Assembly: GCF_029581395.1 (NCBI RefSeq)
Contig: NZ_CP121113.1
Span: 1,856,001-1,920,000 of the forward strand
Source of the DNA: Roseinatronobacter sp. S2
GTDB taxonomy: Bacteria; Pseudomonadota; Alphaproteobacteria; Rhodobacterales; Rhodobacteraceae
DNA: 64,000 nt
Reading direction: 5' to 3'
Part shown: in pieces, positions 34,528 through 43,035 of the stretch
Numbering within the stretch: position 1 is the first letter of the stretch
Layout: each line of letters begins with the position of its first letter
Made by a program: the position numbers and the translations under genes
The notes under the pieces: model-generated
Database searches by the model: none
The model's input: only the letters and a program-made list of their open reading frames with translations
Told to the model about the DNA's origin: nothing

Positions 34528-34950
34528 ATGACACTGACACTTGATCAGGCGCGCACCATCATTTCCACCACCCGCGCCAAAGGGCGCGAGATGGGGCTGA
34601 AACCGTTGTCAGTGGTGGTGCTGGACAGCGGCGGCCATGTTCTGGCCTTTGAGCGCGAAGATGGCGCGGCACCGGGCCGGTTCGCGATTGCGCAGGGCAA
34701 GGCATATGGCGCGGTCATGCTGGGCATGGCGGGGCGCGCACAAATGGCGCGGGCCGAAGCGCAGGCCTATTTCATGGCCGCAGTGAATGGTGTGTATGGC
34801 GGGCAGGTTGTGCCGGTTCCCGGTGGTGTGCTGCTGCGCAAGGGCGGCGTTGTGGTCGGCGCGATTGGCGTGACGGGCGACACATCGGACAATGACGCGG
34901 ATGCAGCCCTTGCAGGGGCCGCTGCGGCAGGGCTGGACGCCGAAGCCTGA
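34528..34950 (+). CDS. GlcG/HbpS-type heme-binding domain protein
   Basis: The 140-aa protein is one DUF336 domain: MTLTLDQARTIISTTRAKGREMGLKPLSVVVLDSGGHVLAFEREDGA, then GKAYGAVMLG and VVGAIGVTGDTSDND. Family members bind heme or sit near glycolate genes, but many have no assigned role. No signal peptide is seen. It follows the thiolase by 64 bases with AAGGGAAG before its ATG. Confidence 0.88.
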   Translation: MTLTLDQARTIISTTRAKGREMGLKPLSVVVLDSGGHVLAFEREDGAAPGRFAIAQGKAYGAVMLGMAGRAQMARAEAQAYFMAAVNGVYGGQVVPVPGGVLLRKGGVVVGAIGVTGDTSDNDADAALAGAAAAGLDAEA

Positions 34951-35017
34951 TTTTTCCGCGCTATCGGCGGACTCACAATATAGCTGGAGAGGGTGCGGAA
35001 GACGCGTGCACCAAGCC

Positions 35018-35058
35018 CGCCCCATCGGCGGGCCGTCCCGCGGCCTGCCGATGGGGCG
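35018..35058. repeat. GC-rich inverted repeat between convergent genes
   Basis: CGCCCCATCGGC and GCCGATGGGGCG form a 12-bp perfect stem around a 17-base GC-rich loop. It lies in the 209-base gap between the GlcG-like gene and the leftward iron transporter operon. It has no T run, so it may be a REP-like element or a Rho-type end. Confidence 0.6.
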
Positions 35059-35159
35059 GCGGGCTGCGCCCTTCGCTCCGCGCCTTGGGATTGCTGTGAT
35101 TAAACGTCAATCCAACCGCGTCAATCGCCGCGATTTGCCACCGCGCCGCCCGACAGGTT

Positions 35160-36248
35160 TCAGCCCAGCGGCACCACGCAATCGCAAATGCGCAGCCGTA
35201 CTTTCGCGCCGATATCAATGCTTGCGCCTGCGCCGGAAATGACCAGCATGCAGCGCTCGCCTTCCTGAACCCAGAACAACTGGTCATGTCCGCGGAATTC
35301 GCGCCCGACAACGGACGCCGTGCCCTCTGGGTCTGGCTCCAGCATGATCTGTTCGGGGCGCACCGACAATGACACGGCCCCGTTTGCCGCGCGGCTAAGG
35401 GGCAGGTTGCCGAATTCGGTCTTCACTTCCATCCCCGATGCGGTCCCCGTCAGAATGTTGGAGCGTCCAAGAAAGGATGCAACAAAGGCCGATACGGGGT
35501 TGCGGTAAATCTCGTCCGGAGTGCCGATCTGGACAACACGCCCGGCTTCCATGACCGCAATGCGGTCGGCCACGGCCATCGCCTCTTCCTGATCATGGGT
35601 GACCAGAATGGATGCCGATCCGGCAGCTTTCAGCAGTTTGCGCACTTCCTGACGGGTTTCCACGCGCATGGCCGCGTCAAGGTTGGAAAACGGTTCATCC
35701 ATCAACACCAAGGGCGGGGCAACCGCAAGGGTGCGCGCCAGTGCGACACGCTGTTGCTGACCGCCCGACAATTCATGCGGCTTGCGTGCATCCAGCCCGA
35801 ACAATCCGACCAATGCCAGCATTTCGCGTGCGCGTTCGTCGGCCTTGGCGCGTGACAGCTTGCGCAGGCCGAATTTCACATTCTCGAACACGGTCAGATG
35901 CGGGAATAACGCATAATCCTGAAACACAAATCCGATACCCCGCGCTTCGGGGGGCAGGCGGGTGATGTCCTTGCCATGCAGGTTGATGGTCCCTTCATCG
36001 GGCGGTTCAAACCCGCCGATCATGCGCAGGGTTGTCGTCTTGCCGCACCCTGACGGACCCAGCAGTGCCAGCATTTCCCCTTCGCCCAGATCGAAGCTGA
36101 CACGTTCCACGGCGGGCGTGTCACCATGCGGGAAATGCTTGCGCAGGCGTTTCACTTCCAACAGCAATGCCTTGGCAGCGGGACGAAACCCCGATGGCGT
36201 TGCCTCTGCGGGCATCTTGAAACTCAGGCTTTTGGGCAGGGTGGTCAT
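35160..36248 (-). CDS. fbpC: Fe(III) ABC transporter ATPase
   Basis: The 362-aa protein has Walker A GPSGCGKTT, signature LSGGQQQRVALARTLA, Walker B LVLMDEP and the switch THDQEEA, and a C-terminal TOBE-type regulatory region (LSVRPEQIMLEPD). It resembles the FbpC/AfuC ATPases that drive ferric iron uptake. It is the last gene of fbpA-fbpB-fbpC, 20 bases after the permease. Confidence 0.9.
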   Translation of the reverse strand: MTTLPKSLSFKMPAEATPSGFRPAAKALLLEVKRLRKHFPHGDTPAVERVSFDLGEGEMLALLGPSGCGKTTTLRMIGGFEPPDEGTINLHGKDITRLPPEARGIGFVFQDYALFPHLTVFENVKFGLRKLSRAKADERAREMLALVGLFGLDARKPHELSGGQQQRVALARTLAVAPPLVLMDEPFSNLDAAMRVETRQEVRKLLKAAGSASILVTHDQEEAMAVADRIAVMEAGRVVQIGTPDEIYRNPVSAFVASFLGRSNILTGTASGMEVKTEFGNLPLSRAANGAVSLSVRPEQIMLEPDPEGTASVVGREFRGHDQLFWVQEGERCMLVISGAGASIDIGAKVRLRICDCVVPLG

Positions 36249-36268
36249 GAAGTGTCTTTCCTTGGCCG

Positions 36269-37867
36269 TTATCCGGCCTTCTTGTCATGGCGCAAAACGA
36301 AGCCTACGAAAAGGGCTGAAAAGGCCATGATCGCTGCGGCGTAGGGCGCGGCTTCCATCAACATACCTTCTGATGTGCGCGAAAACATGGTGATCGACAA
36401 GGGCCGGAACCCGGTGGGCGCCAGCAGAAATGCGATTGGCAGTTCCTTCATGGCAATCACAAACACCAGCACCATACCCGCAACCACACCCGGGCGGATG
36501 GTGGGCAATGTGACGCGCGCAAACACCGACAATGGCCCATGCCCCAGCGCCCGCGCAGATTCCTCCACCGACGGGCGGGCCTGATACAGCGCCGACCGGA
36601 TGGGACCAAGTGCCAGCGCCAGAAAGCTAAGCGCATAGACCATCACCAGCAGCAATTGCGTTTGATACAGGAACCGCGCCGCATTCAGCGAAAAGAACAC
36701 GAAAGCCAGCGCGAAAGCCAGCGCAGGCACCGCATACCCCACAAAGGCCAGCCGGTTTATCAATGTCGACAGCCGCGATGGGTAGCGCACGGCAAGCACT
36801 GCGACCGGCAATGCCATCGCCGCTGCCATCAACGCGGACGGAACCGCCACCGACAGCGATTGCGAAAATGCGCGCAGCAAGGCTGGTAACACTGCGGGCA
36901 GGTCATCCAGCCGCACCATCCAGAAGGTCAAAACCGCGATGGGCAACCCCACAGATGCCAGCAAGACCAATGCGACAAACCCCCAGCCAAGCGCCTGCAA
37001 CGCAGGCGGCAGATTCAGACGCCGCCGCGCTGTGCCCGCCCCTGATCCGGTGCGCGAATAATGCGCGCCTTCGCGCAGGCGGCTTTCCCACCACACGACC
37101 GAAAGTGCGATGGCAATCAGCATCAGCGCCAGCCATGCCGCATAGACACGGTCGAACATGACGGAATACTGAATATAGATCGCGTAGCTGAACACTTCAT
37201 AGCGCATCAGCGCGACCGCGCCGAAATCACCAATCACATACAAGCCCACAACCAGCCAGCCCGCCATCAGCGCGGGCATCAGGTGGGGCAGGGTGACCTT
37301 GAAAAAAACCTCTCTCGGGGTGGCACCAAGGGCGCGGGCCGCTTCTTCCAGTGACTGGTCCAGCCCTGCAAATGCGGCGCGCAGGTTTAGGTAAATATAG
37401 GGAAATGTATAAAGCGCCAGCGCCAGCGTCGCCCCCCACAGCCCTTGCAGGCGCGGGATGGTGACGCCGAATACCTGATTCATGAACCCGAAATTGCCCG
37501 ACAGGCCAATCAATGCATAAGCCATGACATAGCCCGGTGTGGCCAGCGGAATAATTGCCAGAATATTGACAAATCTGCGATATTTCAGGTTGGTGCGGCT
37601 GACCAGCCATGCCAGTGGCAGCGCGATCAGCGTGGCCAGTGCCAGCGTGCAGACCACCAGTGCGAAAGTATTGCGCAGCAATTCTAACGTGCGCGGGCGC
37701 GTGAACATGTCGATCACGGTTACCAGATCGGCCTGCGTTGCGCGCATGACCAGCCAAATCAGCGGTAACACCATCAAGCCCCCGATCAAAAGACCGAGGG
37801 CCGAAAAGATCACGCGGGCCCGTGGCATGCGCCACAGGCCCGGTGTTATCGTGGTGCTCAGGTTCAA
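36269..37867 (-). CDS. fbpB: Fe(III) ABC transporter permease
   Basis: The 532-aa membrane protein is a fused double permease with about 12 hydrophobic segments and two EAA-type loops (EEAARALGATPREVFFKVTLPHLMPAL and EESARALGHGPLSVFARVTLPTIRPG). That is the FbpB/SfuB type for ferric iron. The start is a TTG at 37867 overlapping the fbpA stop (TTGA); an ATG at 37828 is an alternative. Confidence 0.9.
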   Translation of the reverse strand: MNLSTTITPGLWRMPRARVIFSALGLLIGGLMVLPLIWLVMRATQADLVTVIDMFTRPRTLELLRNTFALVVCTLALATLIALPLAWLVSRTNLKYRRFVNILAIIPLATPGYVMAYALIGLSGNFGFMNQVFGVTIPRLQGLWGATLALALYTFPYIYLNLRAAFAGLDQSLEEAARALGATPREVFFKVTLPHLMPALMAGWLVVGLYVIGDFGAVALMRYEVFSYAIYIQYSVMFDRVYAAWLALMLIAIALSVVWWESRLREGAHYSRTGSGAGTARRRLNLPPALQALGWGFVALVLLASVGLPIAVLTFWMVRLDDLPAVLPALLRAFSQSLSVAVPSALMAAAMALPVAVLAVRYPSRLSTLINRLAFVGYAVPALAFALAFVFFSLNAARFLYQTQLLLVMVYALSFLALALGPIRSALYQARPSVEESARALGHGPLSVFARVTLPTIRPGVVAGMVLVFVIAMKELPIAFLLAPTGFRPLSITMFSRTSEGMLMEAAPYAAAIMAFSALFVGFVLRHDKKAG

Positions 37868-38850
37868 ATCAGCCCAACTTCACGCAGCATTTCCAATGTG
37901 CCTTCCAGATCGCCGATGGTGTTCAGGTCGACTTCTGGCGCAACACGGGTCACGTCGTCAATATTGATGTCCTGACGTGTGACAATCGTGCCCGGAATGA
38001 TGGGGAATTCAGACACTTCGCCAGTGAAATATTGCTGTGCGGCGGGCGAAAGCAGGAATTCGATAAACGCTTGTGCGTCGTCCTTGTGGTCCGAGCTTTC
38101 CAGAACGCCCATGCCCGCAACCAGCAGCAGGTTGCCGATATCGCCTTCATTGCTGAACAGCGTCTGGGTGACGGGGAAATCTGAATCGCGGTTCAGAAAG
38201 CGGTTCAGGTAGTAGTTGTTGGTCACCGCAATATCAGCTTCACCATCGCCAATGGCTTGAATGGCAGCCGTGTTGTTGCTTACAGCGACGGGTTCATTGG
38301 CAGCGATCCCTTCCAGCCATGCACGGGTTTCGTCATCGCCGTGCAGCACACGCATGGCAGTGACATGCGCCAGGAATGAGCCGTTGGTTGCAGGCAGGGC
38401 GATGCGGCCCTTCCATTTTTCATCGGTCAGATCGAACATTGATGCGGGCAGGTCTTCGTCGGACACGCGCTCGGGCGAATAGGCGATCACGCGGCCACGG
38501 CCGGATGTGGCAACCCAGCGGTTTTCGCTGTCACGGTAGCTCGCAGGCACATCGGCAACCAGCGAGTCAGGCAGCGCAGCAAACAGGTCAACCACGGCAC
38601 CAAGGGCTGCGGCATCCTGTGCCCAATACAGATCAGCAGGCGATGCATCACCTTCTTCTTGCAGCAGCACGGCCAGTTCGGCAGTGCCTGCATAACGGAC
38701 ATTCACATTGATGCCGGTCTGTGCGGTAAAGGCTTCGATAATGGGGGCGACCAGCGTTTCACCGCGGCCCGAATACAGTGTCAGATCGGCCAGCGTGGGG
38801 GTCGCGGCGAAGGCGGCCAATGCAAAGACGGAATTGCGCAAAATTGTCAT
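37864..38850 (-). CDS. fbpA: Periplasmic Fe(III)-binding protein
   Basis: The 328-aa protein begins with a signal peptide (MTILRNSVFALAAFAATPTLA) followed by DLTLYSGRGETLV, the standard start of the FbpA/FutA family. The C-terminal NNYYLNRF contains the Tyr pair expected to ligate iron. It delivers ferric iron to the FbpBC importer. A 30-base imperfect palindrome lies about 90 bases upstream. Confidence 0.92.
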   Translation of the reverse strand: MTILRNSVFALAAFAATPTLADLTLYSGRGETLVAPIIEAFTAQTGINVNVRYAGTAELAVLLQEEGDASPADLYWAQDAAALGAVVDLFAALPDSLVADVPASYRDSENRWVATSGRGRVIAYSPERVSDEDLPASMFDLTDEKWKGRIALPATNGSFLAHVTAMRVLHGDDETRAWLEGIAANEPVAVSNNTAAIQAIGDGEADIAVTNNYYLNRFLNRDSDFPVTQTLFSNEGDIGNLLLVAGMGVLESSDHKDDAQAFIEFLLSPAAQQYFTGEVSEFPIIPGTIVTRQDINIDDVTRVAPEVDLNTIGDLEGTLEMLREVGLI

Positions 38851-38940
38851 GTTAACCTCTTTCAGGGGTCTAAGTTACAGCGCAGGAACCCTGTTGGCTG
38901 ATGTGCCGTCCGGCACTTTGGCTTTGCGGATATCCGCATG

Positions 38941-38970
38941 ATAATCCCTACTGATGTCGTCAGTTATTAT
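38941..38970 (-). promoter_or_regulatory. Possible operator upstream of fbpA
   Basis: ATAAT-CCCT-ACTGA-TGTCG-TCAGT-T-ATTAT is an AT-rich imperfect inverted repeat in the fbpA upstream region. An iron-responsive regulator (Fur, Irr or RirA type) is plausible because of the operon, but the sequence does not match a consensus I can quote. Confidence 0.35.
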
Positions 38971-39057
38971 ACCTGAGTTGTTTCGTCAACTACCTTCCGC
39001 ACCGCATTTATCTGATGCGTCATCCCGTCTGTTGCAGGTGAAGCGGATATTCCATCA

Positions 39058-39088
39058 AAAAACCCGCAACCTTGCGGCGCGGGTTTTT
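39058..39088 (-). terminator. Terminator of gcrA
   Basis: AAAAACCCGC / GCGGGTTTTT forms a 10-bp stem with an 11-base loop, 20 bases after the gcrA stop on the minus strand and followed by a T-rich end. Confidence 0.85.
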
Positions 39089-39108
39089 CCACGGAATACA
39101 GCCATTGA

Positions 39109-39807
39109 TCAGCGTTTGCGGTCGCGCCGGCTGCTCATGGGTTGAAAGGCCACTGCGACATGCGCTTCGCAATAGGGTTTGCCAGGTTTTACCGGCAGGC
39201 CGCAAAACCAGAAATCATCGGTCGCCGGATCGCCAATCGGCCATTTGCAGGTTCGTTCCGTCAGTTCCAGCAAGGACAGCTTGCGGGCTGTCTTTTCAAT
39301 CTCGCGGACAGTTGCCAGCGCTTCAGGGTCGATCTCATCGGTAGAAGGTTGCGGCGGCAGCGGCTGGCCTGCGGGAATGATCGGGCGCGGATTATAGGGC
39401 GCAGGCGTTGTGACCACTTCGGTTGCGCGTTCAACTTCAGGTTCCGGTGCGGGCGCGGGTTCCGGCGGTTTCGGGCGGGCCGCGCGTTCGGCCTTGGCTT
39501 GTGCCAGATCAACCACAGGTGCGGCGGGTTCTGCGGCAGGCGGCGCCTGCACCGGGTCAGGGCGCCTGACTGTCGTGTCTGTCGCGGGTTTGGAAGGCTG
39601 CGCCCCTGCATTTGCAGTAGGCGGTGATTGCGGGGTGGGGGGGGCTTCTGCATCTGTGGTGGTCCGGTTCGACAGGCCAAGCCTGTGCACCTTGCCGATG
39701 ACTGCGTTGCGCGTAACACCGCCCAGTTCCTTGGCAATCTGAGAGGCAGACTGCCCCTCCATCCACATTTTCTTTAGCAATTCGACCCGTTCGTCGGTCC
39801 AGGACAT
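39109..39807 (-). CDS. gcrA: GcrA cell cycle regulator
   Basis: The 232-aa protein starts MSWTDERVELLKKMWMEGQSASQIAKELGGVTRNAVIGKVHRLGL, the diagnostic GcrA DNA-binding helix-turn-helix. A Pro/Ala-rich linker follows and the conserved C-terminal zinc-type ELTERTCKWPIGDP...FWFCGLP...YCEAH domain. GcrA is an alphaproteobacterial sigma-70 cofactor acting at CcrM-methylated (GANTC) promoters. GTGGAGC precedes the start. It is divergent from the ABC-2 permease. Confidence 0.96.
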   Translation of the reverse strand: MSWTDERVELLKKMWMEGQSASQIAKELGGVTRNAVIGKVHRLGLSNRTTTDAEAPPTPQSPPTANAGAQPSKPATDTTVRRPDPVQAPPAAEPAAPVVDLAQAKAERAARPKPPEPAPAPEPEVERATEVVTTPAPYNPRPIIPAGQPLPPQPSTDEIDPEALATVREIEKTARKLSLLELTERTCKWPIGDPATDDFWFCGLPVKPGKPYCEAHVAVAFQPMSSRRDRKR

Positions 39808-39967
39808 CATCTGCTCCACGGCTGGCGGCAGGGCGGGCTTGTCACGCGCCCCTTTTGGAATTCTATTGCCCAACAGTAAGGGCAAGGTGGTGAAATACAA
39901 GCCGCGCCACATAAATACAATGACCAAGCGTGCGAAACTGACGCCAAAGCCGGAAAGGGCAGTAAAA

Positions 39968-40792
39968 ATGTTGGATCAACGGATAGATCAACCCGACAGG
40001 TATGACATGGGAATGCGCAGATTCGGGCGCATGAACTGGTTGGGCCTGCAAGCCCTTGCCTGGCGCGAGGTGATGCGCTTTCTTGTCGTGTGGACGCAGA
40101 CCCTTGCGGCACCGCTGGTGACGGCGGGTTTGTTTCTGGCGGTGTTCTCGCTGGCCATCGGGCCTGCGCGCGGCGAGGTTCTGGGCGTGCCCTTCATCCA
40201 GTTTCTGGCCCCCGGCATTCTGATGATGACTGTTATCCAGAACAGTTTTGCCAACACATCATCCTCTATCGTGATTTCCAAGGTGCAGGGCAATATCGTC
40301 GACACGCTGATGCCGCCATTGTCGCCGCTGGAACTGGTGCTGGGCTATCTGGCGGGCGGGGTTGCGCGCGGGCTGGTGGTCGGTGTGGTTATCTCGCTGG
40401 CGTTGTGGCTTGTTCTTGGCCTTGGGGTGGCACGCCCTGTGTGGTTGCTGACCTTCCTGACGCTGGGGGCCGTGCTGCTGGGGGCAATCGGTATTGCCGC
40501 CGGTATCATTTCCAACAAATTCGACCAGATTGCCGCAATCACGAATTTTATTGTCGTGCCATTGTCGTTTCTGTCGGGGACATTCTATTCCATCTCGGGG
40601 CTGCCGCCGGTGCTGGAAATGATCAGCCGGTTCAATCCGGTCTTTTACCTGATTGATGGCGCGCGCTACGGCATGATCGGCGCGTCCGACGCATCGCCCG
40701 TTCTGGGGCTGGTGGTTGTGTCGGGAACGGCACTTGGGGTTTGCGTGCTGTGCTGGGGCTGGCTGCGCAGCGGATACCGGTTGAAACCATAG
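39968..40792 (+). CDS. ABC-2 type transport permease
   Basis: The 274-aa inner-membrane protein has six hydrophobic segments and the ABC-2 core GNIVDTLMPPLSPLELVLGYLAGG, with FLSGTFYSISGLPPVLEMISRFNPVFYLIDGARYG near the end. It would pair with a separate ATPase, not found next to it. The ATG at 39968 has AGGG at good spacing; an ATG at 40007 is nearly as likely. Confidence 0.85.
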   Translation: MLDQRIDQPDRYDMGMRRFGRMNWLGLQALAWREVMRFLVVWTQTLAAPLVTAGLFLAVFSLAIGPARGEVLGVPFIQFLAPGILMMTVIQNSFANTSSSIVISKVQGNIVDTLMPPLSPLELVLGYLAGGVARGLVVGVVISLALWLVLGLGVARPVWLLTFLTLGAVLLGAIGIAAGIISNKFDQIAAITNFIVVPLSFLSGTFYSISGLPPVLEMISRFNPVFYLIDGARYGMIGASDASPVLGLVVVSGTALGVCVLCWGWLRSGYRLKP

Positions 40793-40916
40793 GATTTCAG
40801 GTCACACGCATGTGAATACGGGCATGTGAATGTTGCCCCCGTCCGGTCAAGCGCTGGCTTGTCACGACGGGGCGCAATGGTATAACTGCGCATGGCATGT
40901 GCCAAAAGGGGATGTG

Positions 40917-41324
40917 GTGAAACAGCGTATTAAATGGGCCTTTATGGCAGTGGCTTTTGCAGCGCTTGCCCCGATGGCACATGCGGGGGACCGCATGTGG
41001 GCGGATTGCAGAACCTGCCATACAGTCACCGCGCCGGACGGGACCGTTCTGGCGCGCGGCGGGCGTAGTGGGCCCAACCTGTATGGCATTGCGGGCCGCA
41101 CGGCCGGTGCTGATGGCGATTTCCGTTTTTATTCCGATGCGATGCGCGCCGCGCGCGCGGGCGGCGTGACATGGACGCGGGACAATTTCGTGGCCTATCT
41201 GGCCAATCCCGAACAGTTTTTGCGCAGCGCCACCGGCAACGCAGAAGCGCGTGCCGATATGCATGTCGAACTGCGTCAGGGGGGCGCTGCGTTGTTCGAC
41301 TATCTGCGCAGCCTGTCGCAATAG
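40917..41324 (+). CDS. Small c-type cytochrome, periplasmic
   Basis: From the GTG at 40917 (AAGGGG upstream) the 135-aa product has a signal peptide ending APMAHA (residue 23) and a heme-c motif CRTCH at residues 31-35. The following GPNLYGIAGRTAG is the typical class I cytochrome c segment, with Met in the FYSDAMR region as possible sixth ligand. It probably transfers electrons in the periplasm; its partner is unknown. Confidence 0.85.
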   Translation: MKQRIKWAFMAVAFAALAPMAHAGDRMWADCRTCHTVTAPDGTVLARGGRSGPNLYGIAGRTAGADGDFRFYSDAMRAARAGGVTWTRDNFVAYLANPEQFLRSATGNAEARADMHVELRQGGAALFDYLRSLSQ

Positions 41325-41369
41325 CGTTGAGTGCGCGCAGTTTCTGTCAATCATGTCGGATGATGGGGT

Positions 41370-41463
41370 GAGAGACTGGACAGCGACCCAAACGGAAAAT
41401 GCTGCGGCTGCTTCCTTCCGGACCTGACCGGGTTGGCAAGGCGTTCGCCCGCGCCAGCCTCTC
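41370..41463 (-). ncRNA. ffs: SRP RNA (4.5S type)
   Basis: The minus strand contains the conserved SRP hairpin GGTCAGGTCCGGAAGGAAGCAGCC. The ends GAGAGGCTGG (41463-41454) and CCAGTCTCTC (41379-41370) pair, giving a 94-base RNA. It binds Ffh for membrane protein targeting. Confidence 0.93.
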
Positions 41464-41658
41464 GCGGGGGTATCTATGCGTTCATGCGGCGCAATGCAAG
41501 CATCGTGTTGGATTTCGCAAACACAACCGCCCCCTGTGGCCTGGTCTTGCAGCGCGTGGGCGCTAACATGTTGAATAATCAAAAAGCCAGCCCGAAAACC
41601 GGTTTCCACTTTTTGCCGGTTTGTTCTATGAAGGGGCAAGCAATCAGACAGGGCGGAC

Positions 41659-42276
41659 ATGGCCAAGCGGGGCTACCATCACGGCAATCTGCGGCAGGCT
41701 TTGGTAGAGGCCGCGCTTGAACTGATTGCGGAAACCGGACCGCAAGGCTTCACCATGGCCGAGGCGGCCAAGCGCGCGGATGTGTCGGCGGCAGCGCCCT
41801 ACCGCCATTTCACCGGCCGCGAGGATCTTATAATCGAGATTGCGCGGCAGGGGTTCGACCTGTTTTCGGACGTGCTGGAATACGCCTATAAGGACGGGCA
41901 ACCGTCCCCGCTTGTCGCTTTCGAAGCGGTGGGGCGTGCATATCTGGCCTTTGCGCGCAAACATCCGGGGCATTACGCCGCCATGTTCGAATCAGGCGTG
42001 CCCGTCAATGCCAGCAAGGATCTTGCTGCGGCCTGCGCGCGGGCAGACAATGTTCTTTTGCGTGCGGCTGCTGACTTGTCGGCGCGTATGCCGCCGGACC
42101 GTCGCCCGCCTGCGACGATGTTTGCAGCCCATGTCACGGCGTTAAGTCACGGGATTGTCGCCCTTTATGCCCGCGGCACACCCGGCGCGCGCGCGCCCTT
42201 CACCCCAGAGGAATTGCTGGAAAGCGGTGTCGGGGTGTATTTGCGTGGCTTGGGGTTTCTGGAGTCAGACACCTGA
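41659..42276 (+). CDS. TetR family regulator
   Basis: The 205-aa protein has the TetR helix-turn-helix (LVEAALELIAETGPQGFTMAEAAKRADVSAAAPYRHFTGREDL) and a ligand domain of the WHG type (HPGHYAAMFESG). It lies 147 bases upstream of the DUF2852 gene, whose upstream region contains a clear palindrome, so it may control that gene. Start ATG at 41659. Confidence 0.88.
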   Translation: MAKRGYHHGNLRQALVEAALELIAETGPQGFTMAEAAKRADVSAAAPYRHFTGREDLIIEIARQGFDLFSDVLEYAYKDGQPSPLVAFEAVGRAYLAFARKHPGHYAAMFESGVPVNASKDLAAACARADNVLLRAAADLSARMPPDRRPPATMFAAHVTALSHGIVALYARGTPGARAPFTPEELLESGVGVYLRGLGFLESDT

Positions 42277-42377
42277 TAGCAGGCAGGGGCGCAGATTGCT
42301 TTCCCTTTCGGCGGCGTGCGAAAAAATGTGAAGCATCTTTACATTTTCCCTTGAAATCCGGATCAGACCTGCCACAT

Positions 42378-42400
42378 ATGTAAATGTGAATTACATTCAC
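42378..42400. promoter_or_regulatory. Overlapping palindromes before the DUF2852 gene
   Basis: GTGAAT-TAC-ATTCAC (42386-42400) is a perfect 15-bp inverted repeat, overlapping ATGTAA-ATGTGAA-TTACAT (42378-42396). It ends 22 bases before the DUF2852 ATG. A related TTTACATTTT lies upstream near 42339. Likely an operator for the adjacent TetR protein. Confidence 0.55.
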
Positions 42401-42422
42401 CAACCATGAAAAGGGGTACGAC

Positions 42423-42824
42423 ATGACAACAATGACAGCGCCGATGTCATGGGCCCGTCAGGCAGAAGCTTGGCTTGACGGCTTTGGCAAGGCAGGCTGG
42501 ATCACCGCGATGGTGCTGGCCTTTATTCTGTTCTGGCCACTGGGGCTTGCGCTTCTGGCTTATATGATCTGGGGAAAACAGATGTTTGGAAAATCCTGCC
42601 GCACAAAAGCCCGTCACGGGGCCACAATGATGCGTTCTTCCGGCAATTCGGCATTTGACGCCTACAAGGCAGATACGCTGCGCCGGCTGGAAGATGAACA
42701 AACCGCGTTTGACACATTCCTGCACCGGTTGCGCGATGCCAAGGACAAAGCGGAATTCGACCAGTTCATGGAAGATAACCGCCGCAAGCGCGACGCATCC
42801 CAAACGGCGGCAGACCCGCTTTAA
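42423..42824 (+). CDS. DUF2852 membrane protein
   Basis: The 133-aa protein has a hydrophobic segment at about residues 27-48 (ITAMVLAFILFWPLGLALLAYMIWG), then a charged helical tail ending LRDAKDKAEFDQFMEDNRRKR. This is the DUF2852 layout, common in Rhodobacteraceae; function unknown. AAAAGGGG precedes the ATG. Confidence 0.88.
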   Translation: MTTMTAPMSWARQAEAWLDGFGKAGWITAMVLAFILFWPLGLALLAYMIWGKQMFGKSCRTKARHGATMMRSSGNSAFDAYKADTLRRLEDEQTAFDTFLHRLRDAKDKAEFDQFMEDNRRKRDASQTAADPL

Positions 42825-42863
42825 GGGCATGCCGCGCATTCCTGTCGCGATATTATGATCCTG

Positions 42864-42892
42864 AAAGGCCCCGATCTTGCGACGGGGTCTTT
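42864..42892 (+). terminator. Terminator after the DUF2852 gene
   Basis: AAAGGCCCCG / CGGGGTCTTT pairs over 10 bp (one G-U) with a 9-base loop and is followed by TTTCTT. It lies 40 bases after the DUF2852 stop. Confidence 0.75.
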
Positions 42893-43035
42893 CTTGCATC
42901 ATGCCATTTGCCCGAAAGCTGCGCGCGGGCGCAACATCTGCCATGATAATTCAGCCCAAGGTTAAAACACCGGTTGGCAGTGCGTTCTGACTGACCTAGT
43001 GTGCCCTTGTAAAACAGAGGATCAGGAAGCCCGCC

